From JBLNDG01 sp050261415 (GTDB lineage: Bacteria > Bacillota > Clostridia > Lutisporales > Lutisporaceae): a stretch of DNA of 9,286 nt. A program made the position numbers and the translations under genes. The stretch spans positions 1 to 9,286 of the forward strand of contig JBLNDG010000108.1 of NCBI GenBank assembly GCA_050261415.1, in the 5' to 3' direction. Position 1 is the stretch's first letter; each line of letters begins with the position of its first letter. Positions 1 through 6,318 of the stretch are shown piece by piece. A model generated the notes under the pieces. That model had not been told where the DNA came from. It ran no database searches and was given only the letters and a program-made list of their open reading frames with translations.

Positions 1-120
1 AAAGATGCATTGGATCAGGTTGAAGACAAGAGACTTATTTTGGGACCAGGATGCTGTGTTCCGCTTTATGTCAATGAAGACAGGTTTGATGTTGCAAAAA
101 GGCTCCTTAAGTCATTGTAA
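1..120 (+). CDS. URO-D / corrinoid methyltransferase-like protein, C-terminal end only
   Basis: This is the last 39 codons of a gene that begins before the window; frame 1 is open from the first base to the TAA at 118-120. The tail contains LILGPGCCVPLYVNEDRF followed by a short basic helix. A GPGC-x-(V/I/L)-P segment near the C-terminus is typical of the uroporphyrinogen decarboxylase superfamily. In the MtaA/CmuA-type cobalamin methyltransferases of that superfamily, the cysteine here is a zinc ligand. The zinc-type branch is therefore more likely than true heme-pathway HemE, but this is inference from 39 residues. The next gene starts 44 bases downstream with no terminator between them, so the two are probably co-transcribed. 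The family call is moderately sure; the substrate is unknown. Confidence 0.6.
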   Translation, partial: KDALDQVEDKRLILGPGCCVPLYVNEDRFDVAKRLLKSL

Positions 121-149
121 TAATTTGAGATTTGGTAGATACCTTTTAC

Positions 150-155
150 AGGAGG
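150..155 (+). promoter_or_regulatory. Ribosome binding site of the class V PLP enzyme
   Basis: AGGAGG lies nine bases before the ATG at 165. It is a full match to the anti-Shine-Dalgarno sequence and fixes this start. Confidence 0.85.
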
Positions 156-164
156 TTTTAAGAA

Positions 165-1631
165 ATGGAATTGCAAAGCTACTTTAAAAGATTCAGAGAA
201 AATACAATCGGATACAACGAAAAATTTAGATCATACTATGGCGATGTTAGAATGGTTTATGCCGATTGGACAGCTAGCGGACGGCTATACAGGCCAATTG
301 AGGAAATAATTATTGGAAAATTTGGGCCTTTTGTCGGGAATACACATTCACAGTCCAGTGAGACTGGCGCGATAATGACACAGGCATACCATATTGCTCA
401 CAACAATATAAAAAAGCACGTGAATGCAGGGCAGAACGATGTTATCATAACCGCAGGTTCGGGGATGACAGGAGTTGTAAATAAGCTGCAGAGGATTTTG
501 GGGCTGAGGGTAAGTGAAAAACTCCGCCCGTATTTAAATATTCCCGATAACTTAAGACCTATTGTATTTGTTACACATATGGAGCACCATTCCAACCAGA
601 CTTCATGGCTTGAGACCATAGCTGATGTTGAGGTAATACCTCCAGACAGCAATGGTCTGGTTGATCCAAACAATCTCGAGATGCTTTTGGAAAAATATAA
701 AGAACGAAAATATAAGATAGGTTCTTTTACTGCATGCTCCAATGTTACGGGAATACGTACTCCATATTATGAGTTGGCTAAGCTTATGCACCAAAATGGA
801 GGAATTTGCTTTGTTGACTTTGCCGCATCAGCTCCATATGTTAATATTGATATGCATCCCGATGATCCGGACAAAAAGCTGGATGGCATATTCTTTTCAC
901 CCCACAAGTTTCTGGGCGGCCCTGCCACATCGGGAGTGGTTGTTTTTGATTCAAGCTTATACTCAAATAGGGTACCTGATAATCCGGGCGGTGGTACGGT
1001 AGACTGGACAAATCCATGGGGTCAACACAGATTTTCATCTGACATAGAGATCCGTGAGGATGGAGGAACCCCTGGTTTTTTACAAGCAATAAAAGCTTCA
1101 CTTTGCATAGAACTTAAAAATAAAATGAAAGTCGATAATATATTAAAGCGTGAAAAGGAATTGATGAATATACTGTTTGATGGGCTTACCGATGTTAAGG
1201 GGCTTCATATTCTTGCAGGAGATATTCGTGATCGGCTTGGGATTTTGTCCTTTTATGTTGAGAATATTCATTTCAACCTAATGGTAAAATTACTTAACGA
1301 CAGGTTTGGTATTCAGTCAAGAGGCGGATGCTCATGTGCCGGTACATATGGCCATTATTTGCTGAATATTGATAGGAATAAATCACAGAAAATAACAAAC
1401 ATGATTGATTCAGGCGATTTTTCTAAAAAACCGGGCTGGGTAAGGCTATCGGTGCACCCGATAATGACAGATGAAGAGGTTAGGTACATAGCAGATGCGG
1501 TGAAGGAAACAGTAAAGAACTTTGATAAATGGCAAAATGACTATGTTTACAACCCTAAATCAAATGAGTATCAAAATATTCATTCAACTCAACAAGACGC
1601 TGTAATAAAAGAATGGTTCTATTTTGTATGA
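165..1631 (+). CDS. Class V aminotransferase, SufS-like (group II cysteine desulfurase fold)
   Basis: This is a 488-residue PLP enzyme of fold type I, class V. The motif H-M-E-H-H-S-N-Q-T-S-W matches the EHHAN-x-x-x-W segment of group II cysteine desulfurases. The predicted PLP lysine is K248 in SPHKFLGG, preceded by the cofactor-binding D in VDFAAS. R386-G-G-C-S-C391-A aligns with the R-T-G-H-H-C-A segment of SufS, which makes C391 the likely persulfide cysteine; C389 is an extra nearby cysteine. At 488 residues it is longer than SufS (about 400), with a longer front end and a tail of about 50 residues. No SufU or SufBCD gene is adjacent, so a housekeeping Fe-S role is not supported. Removal of sulfur from a cysteine derivative, or a related PLP lyase or epimerase reaction, is also possible. 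It follows the URO-D-like gene by 44 bases and ends at a strong terminator. The family is secure; the reaction is not. Confidence 0.88.
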   Translation: MELQSYFKRFRENTIGYNEKFRSYYGDVRMVYADWTASGRLYRPIEEIIIGKFGPFVGNTHSQSSETGAIMTQAYHIAHNNIKKHVNAGQNDVIITAGSGMTGVVNKLQRILGLRVSEKLRPYLNIPDNLRPIVFVTHMEHHSNQTSWLETIADVEVIPPDSNGLVDPNNLEMLLEKYKERKYKIGSFTACSNVTGIRTPYYELAKLMHQNGGICFVDFAASAPYVNIDMHPDDPDKKLDGIFFSPHKFLGGPATSGVVVFDSSLYSNRVPDNPGGGTVDWTNPWGQHRFSSDIEIREDGGTPGFLQAIKASLCIELKNKMKVDNILKREKELMNILFDGLTDVKGLHILAGDIRDRLGILSFYVENIHFNLMVKLLNDRFGIQSRGGCSCAGTYGHYLLNIDRNKSQKITNMIDSGDFSKKPGWVRLSVHPIMTDEEVRYIADAVKETVKNFDKWQNDYVYNPKSNEYQNIHSTQQDAVIKEWFYFV

Positions 1632-1634
1632 CCA

Positions 1635-1680
1635 TAATAATAAAAACAGTATGGTAATAACCATACTGTTTTTATTATTA
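1635..1680. terminator. Bidirectional terminator between convergent genes
   Basis: This is a perfect inverted repeat: 21-base arms at 1635-1655 and 1660-1680 around the loop AATA. The core ACAGTATGGT/ACCATACTGT is flanked by an A-rich left arm and a T-rich right arm. Transcripts from both strands therefore end in a stem plus U tract. The right arm includes the stop codon (1678-1680) of the minus-strand activator gene. Confidence 0.9.
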
Positions 1681-3465
1681 GTAGTCGTTGAGCTTCCTAT
1701 ATAGAGTAGTAATACTTATACCCAGTTTTTCGGAGATTTTACGCTTACCCTCTGTAGTATCACCATATACACTCAGAAGTTTTTTTAGTAATCTTTTTTC
1801 ATAGTCTTTGGCCATTTCATCCAAGCTTCTTAAATTATTGATTTCCAGGGATTCAGTACTGATGAATTCCTCAGATCTTTCCATCTTGAAATTTTTCAGG
1901 AAATACTCCGGTAAATCTTCTATACCTATTTCATCATCAAATGAAAAGTTAATGGCATATTCCAGTACGTTTTCCAGCTCGCGCACGTTGCCGGGCCAGC
2001 TATAGTTCAGGAATTTTTCTTCTACATCCTTGGAAATACGCTTTTGGGATTTATTCATTTTCTTACACAGTTTTTTGATTATATATTCAGAGCACAAAAG
2101 GACATCCTCGCCCCTATCCTTTAAGGAAGGCAGATGCAAGGGTATAACATTCAATCTGTAGAACAAATCTTCCCTGAATTCATTCCTTTTTATCATTTCT
2201 TCAAGGTTTTTATGAGTTGCAGAAATTATACGTACATTTACACTCGTTGGAGTGGAGCCGCCTATCCTGTCTATTTTCTTTTCCTGCAGGACTCTCAATA
2301 GCTTTGCCTGTAAGTGAAGTGGAAGGTCTGCAATCTCATCAAGGAATAATGTGCCATTGTTGGCTTGTTCGAACTTACCTATTTTCCCTTTTTGGCTTGC
2401 TCCGGTGAAGGAGCCTTTTTCATAACCGAAGAGCTCGGATTCAATTAGATTTTCCGGAAGAGTAGCGCAGTTTATAGCAACAAAGGGACCATCTTTCCTA
2501 AAACTGGCATTATGAATGGACCTTGCGAATAATTCTTTTCCGGTACCGCTTGTCCCATGAAGGAATATGGTGGAGTCGGACTTGGCTGCGATTTTTGCCT
2601 TATCTATCACATCCTGCATTACTTGGCTGCGCCCGATTATGTTCTCAAAAGTAATTACATTATCGTTATTGTAAGTCATGGCAACGTTGATTATTTCGTC
2701 TAAAGCATCAAAGTTGATAAGCGTAGAGATGTTTTTCTTATCAAGTATTATATAATTTACCTTATAGAGTACTTTAAGGGTTTTATTTTCTATTCCCCAA
2801 TTGCCTATCAATTCTTTATTATTCGTTTCCTCAACCTTAAAATTCTTGATAATATCGCCTATTCTCTTATTAATGATCCTATTGGCAGAGAAGTTGATAT
2901 TCAAGGTCCTTATAGCCTTGGAATTTATATGAATAATTCTTTGTTCCTTGTTCAGGATGATAATACCCCTGTTGATAGAGTTTATTATTCCGTTTATTTC
3001 GGCAATACTTATATTGAGCCTGTTTACCATCCTGATGCTCGCTATTTCTTTTTCGATACTTTCGGCAAAATGCTTAAGCATATCCATGTATTCTTCTTTT
3101 TTGCTCACCATAAGCTCATCCTGAGCCGGATTAAAGGATGCAAAGCATACAACGCCGACAATTTCTCCTTCAACCTTAATCGGATAAATCATGCTCTTGC
3201 TCTCTTTGCATGTATCTGAATTTTTGCAAGCACGGCATACAGGTCTGTCCTTATCATATATATTCAATTCCGGTATTCCGCTTTTTAATACTTTTGCAAA
3301 TAATGAGTTTTCAGGGCTGCTTTCATTTATGCGGTGGTAGAAATCACCCGTTCCTGCAATCCTTAAAAGATTCTCATCTACGACAGTGGTCTCAACATTG
3401 AGTATGGATGAAAGCGATTCCGACAGAGATTGAACTTTATCGTCAATAAGCTTCAAATATGACAT
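1678..3465 (-). CDS. Sigma-54-dependent transcriptional activator with GAF/PAS-like sensory region
   Basis: This is a bacterial enhancer-binding protein of 595 residues. A GAF-like sensory region spans about 1-145, with a cysteine cluster C77-x2-C80-x5-C86. A PAS-like region spans about 150-260. The AAA+ sigma-54 interaction domain (about 275-505) carries Walker A GTSGTGKE at 304-311, Walker B GTLFLDE at 371-377, and the sigma-54 contact loop as GSFTGA (351-356) instead of the usual GAFTGA. A Fis-type helix-turn-helix fills about 565-592. The frame is open up to a TTG at 3516, but the ATG at 3465 has GGAGG (3474-3478) eight bases upstream and is preferred. There is no phosphoacceptor receiver domain, so a small ligand or redox state, rather than a histidine kinase, probably controls it. 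It converges on the SufS-like gene and diverges from the aminotransferase at 3897. The function class is secure; the signal and targets are unknown. Confidence 0.95.
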   Translation of the reverse strand: MSYLKLIDDKVQSLSESLSSILNVETTVVDENLLRIAGTGDFYHRINESSPENSLFAKVLKSGIPELNIYDKDRPVCRACKNSDTCKESKSMIYPIKVEGEIVGVVCFASFNPAQDELMVSKKEEYMDMLKHFAESIEKEIASIRMVNRLNISIAEINGIINSINRGIIILNKEQRIIHINSKAIRTLNINFSANRIINKRIGDIIKNFKVEETNNKELIGNWGIENKTLKVLYKVNYIILDKKNISTLINFDALDEIINVAMTYNNDNVITFENIIGRSQVMQDVIDKAKIAAKSDSTIFLHGTSGTGKELFARSIHNASFRKDGPFVAINCATLPENLIESELFGYEKGSFTGASQKGKIGKFEQANNGTLFLDEIADLPLHLQAKLLRVLQEKKIDRIGGSTPTSVNVRIISATHKNLEEMIKRNEFREDLFYRLNVIPLHLPSLKDRGEDVLLCSEYIIKKLCKKMNKSQKRISKDVEEKFLNYSWPGNVRELENVLEYAINFSFDDEIGIEDLPEYFLKNFKMERSEEFISTESLEINNLRSLDEMAKDYEKRLLKKLLSVYGDTTEGKRKISEKLGISITTLYRKLNDY

Positions 3466-3819
3466 ATACGTAACCTCCGATACTATATCGTAATCAATAT
3501 GGCATAAGACTTGCAAAGTAATTATGTAAAATAATCAATAAATAGAAATATAAAAATTAGTATGTACATAAATTTTATTAGCAAGGATGGTACCAATGTC
3601 AAAAAATTCCAAGCTTCTAATACAAAAAAACTATATATAGATAGCTTATCACAAGATTCTTACAATTAAAAGAGCTTACAAAAATAATAGATACAGACAA
3701 AAAAACCCCAAAATTGATAAATTTTAATATTGGTACATAGTATGGTATAAGCAATAATAGCCAGAGCACACAGGGTGCAACCAGCGGTTGGAATAACAAG
3801 AAAAAGTGGATTACATTCC

Positions 3820-3848
3820 TTGACTTTATATATAATCAGTTTTATAAT
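3820..3848 (+). promoter_or_regulatory. Sigma-A-type promoter of the aminotransferase gene
   Basis: TTGACT (3820-3825) and TATAAT (3843-3848) are separated by exactly 17 bases: 5 of 6 and 6 of 6 matches to the housekeeping consensus. Transcription would start near 3855 and give a leader of about 42 bases. The strength of this promoter argues that the gene does not depend on sigma-54. Confidence 0.8.
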
Positions 3849-3868
3849 TAAAATATAGGTAAATCATA

Positions 3869-3885
3869 TTTTACTATTAGTAAAA
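3869..3885. promoter_or_regulatory. Perfect 17-bp palindrome, candidate operator
   Basis: TTTTACTATTAGTAAAA has two perfect 8-base arms around a central T. It lies about 15-30 bases after the predicted transcription start and touches the GGGGG ribosome binding site at 3886-3890. A repressor bound here would block early elongation; alternatively the RNA could fold next to the RBS. No regulator is assigned. Confidence 0.5.
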
Positions 3886-3896
3886 GGGGGATTTAT

Positions 3897-5042
3897 ATGA
3901 AAACCAGAAAACTATTAATGATACCAGGACCAAGTCCTGTAGTTAGGTCCATCCAGGACCAGATGGGAAGAGAAACTGTTGCTTTCGGAGATCCGGCTTT
4001 TGTAAAGGATTTCAAAGAGCTTTTGGAGGATCTTAAGACTTTGCTTCACTGCAGCGGAGAAGTTTTTGTTGTTGCAGGTACAGGCACTATGGGCATGGAA
4101 ATGGCAATAGCCAATACAACAAAGAGGAACGACAATATGTTGATAGTATCCCACGGATTTTTCGGAGACCGCTTCATCGACCTTTGCAAAAGAAAGGGTT
4201 TGAATGTAGATGTAATCTCCAGCGAATGGGGAGAAATAGTACCTGTTGAAAAAATAAGGGAAAAACTCAAAGAGAAAAAGTATGCGGCAATGACTGTTAC
4301 CCATGTTGATACTTCTACAGGAGTATGCGCTCCGGTAGCTGAAATCGGCAAGATGATGAAGGAATTCCCTGAGACCATGTACATAGTTGATGGGGTTTGT
4401 GCTACCGCAGGAGAACCTGAATATGTAGATGAAATGGGAATAGATGTTTTATTTACAGGTTCCCAGAAAGCCTTTGGAGTTGCACCCGGTCTGACAATGC
4501 TCTGGACCAGCCAGAGGGCTCTTGAAAGACGCAAGAGCTTGGGTGACATACCTGAATTCTATATAGACTTTGAAAAATGGCTTCCGATAATGAGGGATAC
4601 TTCCAAGTATTATGCAACACCTGCCGTTAACTTAATATGGGCATTGAAGGAATCCGTAAGGATTATAAAGGAAGAGGGAATGGAAAACAGGTACAACAGG
4701 CATAAGAAGAATGCAATAGGCATGCAGGCGGCATTGGAAACCTTAGGCTTTAAAATACTGGCTAAGGAAGGCCATAGAGCAGTTACATTATCCAACCTGG
4801 TATATCCCGAAGGAACTGATGATGCAAAATTCAGAGGGTTATTGGCAGAAGAAGGCATACAGGTGGCAGGAGGACTTGCTGCCTATGCCGGAAGAATGTT
4901 CAGGCTTGGGCATATGGGCAATGTAGATAAGCACGATCTGGTTTCTGTTATTGCTACTATAGAAAGAGCATTATACAGAGCAGGTATGCCTGTGGAATTT
5001 GGAAAAGGCGTTGGAATACTGCAGAAACATCTGACAGAGTAG
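3897..5042 (+). CDS. Alanine/serine-glyoxylate-type class V aminotransferase
   Basis: This is a 381-residue PLP-dependent aminotransferase of the AGXT/SgaA/PucG group, a normal full length for the family. It opens with LLMIPGPSPV, the substrate-pocket PGP motif seen at the front of this group. It has a glycine-rich AGTGTMGMEMA cofactor-phosphate segment, the cofactor aspartate in YIVDGVCA, and the Schiff-base lysine K191 in TGSQKAFGVAPGL. RLGHMGN near the end matches the C-terminal R-x-G-H-M-G segment carrying the substrate-carboxylate arginine. The likely reaction moves an amino group from alanine or serine to glyoxylate or pyruvate in the cytoplasm. Relatives also act on ureidoglycine or aspartate, so the substrate is open. 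The RBS GGGGG (3886-3890) is six bases before the ATG. The gene is monocistronic, with its own promoter and terminator. Confidence 0.9.
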   Translation: MKTRKLLMIPGPSPVVRSIQDQMGRETVAFGDPAFVKDFKELLEDLKTLLHCSGEVFVVAGTGTMGMEMAIANTTKRNDNMLIVSHGFFGDRFIDLCKRKGLNVDVISSEWGEIVPVEKIREKLKEKKYAAMTVTHVDTSTGVCAPVAEIGKMMKEFPETMYIVDGVCATAGEPEYVDEMGIDVLFTGSQKAFGVAPGLTMLWTSQRALERRKSLGDIPEFYIDFEKWLPIMRDTSKYYATPAVNLIWALKESVRIIKEEGMENRYNRHKKNAIGMQAALETLGFKILAKEGHRAVTLSNLVYPEGTDDAKFRGLLAEEGIQVAGGLAAYAGRMFRLGHMGNVDKHDLVSVIATIERALYRAGMPVEFGKGVGILQKHLTE

Positions 5043-5066
5043 ATAGAAAAATGAGCTATGAGGAGG

Positions 5067-5105
5067 GCACTTATCCGTTATCGGATAAGTGCTTTTCTCT
5101 TTTTC
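5067..5105 (+). terminator. Intrinsic terminator of the aminotransferase gene
   Basis: GCACTTATCCG (5067-5077) pairs perfectly with CGGATAAGTGC (5082-5092) around the loop TTAT. The 11-bp stem is followed by TTTTCTCTTTTTCT. Confidence 0.9.
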
Positions 5106-5118
5106 TGATAAACGAGTA

Positions 5119-5152
5119 GGAGCATTAGTTCTACCTTAATTTGCTATGCTCC
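5119..5152. repeat. Inverted repeat of unknown role
   Basis: GGAGCAT (5119-5125) and ATGCTCC (5146-5152) form a 7-bp stem with a 20-base loop. It sits just after one terminator and just before another hairpin, in the 270-base gap between genes. No reading frame is seen across it. Confidence 0.35.
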
Positions 5153-5167
5153 GTTAACGAGTTTCAT

Positions 5168-5213
5168 AAAAGGCTTCCTAGGTCGTTAAGATGCTTCAAT
5201 AGAAGCCTTTTTT
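5168..5213 (+). terminator. Possible second terminator or end of a small RNA
   Basis: AAAAGGCTTC (5168-5177) pairs with GAAGCCTTTT (5202-5211), with the T run continuing to 5213. The loop of 24 bases is long for a terminator. Further imperfect pairing (AGTTT at 5160-5164 with AAACT at 5216-5220) could extend the stem. It may back up the terminator at 5067 or end an independent short transcript. Confidence 0.4.
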
Positions 5214-5219
5214 ATAAAC

Positions 5220-5250
5220 TTGAGAATTAATTGTTGATTCTTGGTATTAT
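5220..5250 (+). promoter_or_regulatory. Probable promoter of the small membrane protein gene
   Basis: TTGAGA (5220-5225), 19 bases, then TATTAT (5245-5250) with an upstream TGG extended -10. An overlapping TATAAT lies at 5248-5253. An imperfect palindrome, AGAATTAA/TTGATTCT (5223-5241), overlaps the spacer, and GTCTTAAAGAC (5285-5295) lies in the leader. The spacing is not ideal, so the exact hexamers are uncertain. Confidence 0.4.
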
Positions 5251-5314
5251 AATAGTAAAATAGAATACGGGCACTATATAATTAGTCTTAAAGACAGAAA
5301 AGAGGAAAAGCATT

Positions 5315-5758
5315 ATGGTACAAAACGAAAATGAGGTACTTGGCAAATCCAAAAAGACGACAAGCACTATTGTACTTTACGTTTTTGCAGTAGTTGTGGC
5401 AGTCGCAGCAGCTGCATATTTTATTAACAATATTATTTTATTCAATAGTGTTGTTAATCAATATGTTGCTCAGGGATATCCTAAAGCTGACGTTATAAAA
5501 CAATTGGTACAGTCACAGCTATTCCCCGGGATAGTTGAGCCTATTGTTGTTTATGGCGGTATAGCAGCTCTTTTATTTGCTGCAGGCGCAATTAATCAGA
5601 AGGTTAATAATTGTTTGGCGCTGCTTACAAAAAATGAGGTTAGTGAAGATGCTGAAGAAGGTATTTTAGAAAATGACGCTGTTGAATCAGAAAATACTGA
5701 AATGGAAGCTGTAGAAACAGAAGCTGAAGAAGCTGATGACAACAAACCTGCTGAATAA
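5315..5758 (+). CDS. Small two-helix membrane protein with acidic tail, function unknown
   Basis: I do not recognise this 147-residue protein. A short polar, lysine-containing front end (KSKK) precedes a strong hydrophobic helix at about 18-37 (rich in V and A). A loop of about 35 residues with VVNQYVAQGYPKADVIKQL follows, then a second hydrophobic helix at about 73-93. The last 40 residues are very acidic, with imperfect repeats of the E-A-V-E-(S/T)-E type. The lysines before helix 1 suggest a cytoplasmic N-terminus and, with two helices, a cytoplasmic acidic tail. The RBS AGAGGA (5301-5306) is eight bases before the ATG, and the gene is bounded by its own promoter region and a terminator, which supports it as real. 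It shows no enzyme motif. It could be a membrane scaffold or stress protein, but nothing in the sequence shows this. Confidence 0.75.
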   Translation: MVQNENEVLGKSKKTTSTIVLYVFAVVVAVAAAAYFINNIILFNSVVNQYVAQGYPKADVIKQLVQSQLFPGIVEPIVVYGGIAALLFAAGAINQKVNNCLALLTKNEVSEDAEEGILENDAVESENTEMEAVETEAEEADDNKPAE

Positions 5759-5773
5759 TACGGGAGCAAGTGC

Positions 5774-5818
5774 ACATGCAAAAGGACTTATCTATAACGG
5801 ATAAGTCCTTTTGCATGT
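5774..5818. terminator. Bidirectional terminator between convergent genes
   Basis: A perfect 19-bp stem (5774-5792 with 5800-5818) encloses a 7-base loop. The core GGACTTATC/GATAAGTCC is flanked by AAAA on the left and TTTT on the right. It serves both the membrane protein gene and the minus-strand coiled-coil gene. Confidence 0.85.
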
Positions 5819-5832
5819 CTGCAAATGTTAAA

Positions 5833-6135
5833 TCATTCAGCCTGGCCTGATTTTGCCTGGGCTTCCTGTATCTTGACCTTGGTGTTTTCTATTTCGGTGT
5901 ACTTGGCAGTAAGATCGCCTAGGAGTTTTTCCACTGCCTCACTGGGAAAATCTTCGCCTTTGGAGTAAGCATTATAAACTGCCTCACCAATTTCGAGTTT
6001 ATATTTTTTGATTTCCCCTTCAACTTGTGTAATATGAAGTTTCAATTTGCCTACTTCCACCATTTCCTGTGACTTGCTTCCGATAACCTGGGCAGTGCTT
6101 GCTGCTTTTTCCTGAAGATTCTTCAAAAAGCTCAT
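5833..6135 (-). CDS. Small coiled-coil protein, function unknown
   Basis: This is a 100-residue, soluble, charged protein predicted to be almost all helix. An amphipathic front (MSFLKNLQEKAASTAQVIGS) is followed by a helix with KLKLHITQVEGEIKKYKLEIGEAVY, a short break with the motif Y-S-K-G-E-D-F, and a second helix to the end. The pattern matches small clostridial proteins that begin MSF..L and carry an EIKK..LEIG core. In related proteins this core often precedes a zinc ribbon, but no cysteines are present here. The start is supported by GGGGG (6145-6149), nine bases before the ATG. It converges on the small membrane protein gene and diverges from the ABC importer operon. I cannot assign a role. 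Confidence 0.75.
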   Translation of the reverse strand: MSFLKNLQEKAASTAQVIGSKSQEMVEVGKLKLHITQVEGEIKKYKLEIGEAVYNAYSKGEDFPSEAVEKLLGDLTAKYTEIENTKVKIQEAQAKSGQAE

Positions 6136-6253
6136 ATCTCATAGCCCCCTTACATTTTTGGAGTATTTGGTTGTTATTATTCCCCACAGAATGGAAATGT
6201 CCCGCCTATGCAGTATAAATTCACATATATAATATATGTGGAAAAACTGAGGA

Positions 6254-6269
6254 TGTGCATAAATTCACA
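6254..6269. promoter_or_regulatory. Crp/Fnr-like dyad, candidate activator site
   Basis: TGTGCATAAATTCACA matches the TGTGA-N6-TCACA pattern at nine of ten positions. Its centre is about 70 bases before the transcription start implied by the -10 at 6319-6324, a spacing used by class I Crp activators. Half of the element (ATAAATTCACA) recurs 44 bases upstream. The binding protein is not known. Confidence 0.35.
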
Positions 6270-6318
6270 GATATATGGATCTTTTTTTTATGACAATCAC
6301 ACTCCTTTTGCGGTTGAA

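Larger units (their letters stand above)
3466..3896. other. AT-rich divergent intergenic region
   Basis: This 431-base stretch lies between the divergent activator and aminotransferase genes. It holds the activator's RBS (GGAGG, 3474-3478), the aminotransferase promoter and palindrome (listed separately), and GTAC-centred palindromes at 3561-3570 and 3588-3595. A short GC-richer patch (about 3760-3795) can form small hairpins: GCAC/GTGC at 3766-3778 and CAACC/GGTTG at 3778-3790. A further weak candidate promoter is TTGATA (3714-3719), 18 bases, TAGTAT (3738-3743). A 60-codon minus-strand reading frame here has only a TTG start with no RBS and is not called. Confidence 0.6.

Noticed and set aside
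131..150. Sigma-54-like -24/-12 element before the class V enzyme (TTGGTAGATACCTTTTACA)
   Set aside because: The invariant GC at -12 is absent when GG is placed at -24.
3405..3420. CcpA cre-like sequence TGAAAGCGATTCCG
   Set aside because: The last two bases break the consensus, and the site lies inside the activator's coding region, not in a promoter.
3466..3516. Longer form of the activator starting at TTG 3516 (17 extra residues)
   Set aside because: The ATG at 3465 has GGAGG eight bases upstream; the TTG has no matching RBS.
3617..3799. 60-codon hydrophobic reading frame on the minus strand in the divergent intergenic region
   Set aside because: It begins with TTG, has no RBS, and lies in AT-rich DNA where hydrophobic frames arise by chance.
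4046..4549. 167-codon minus-strand frame inside the aminotransferase gene
   Set aside because: It lies fully antisense to a gene with clear family motifs. The translation has no recognisable domain.
5181..5194. GG-N10-GC spacing suggestive of a sigma-54 promoter
   Set aside because: Outside the two dinucleotides the match is poor, and the site lies in the loop of a hairpin.
6192..6211. TGGAAA...GCCTATGCA resembling a -24/-12 promoter before the importer
   Set aside because: The GG to GC distance is nine rather than ten bases, and the -24 lacks CAC.
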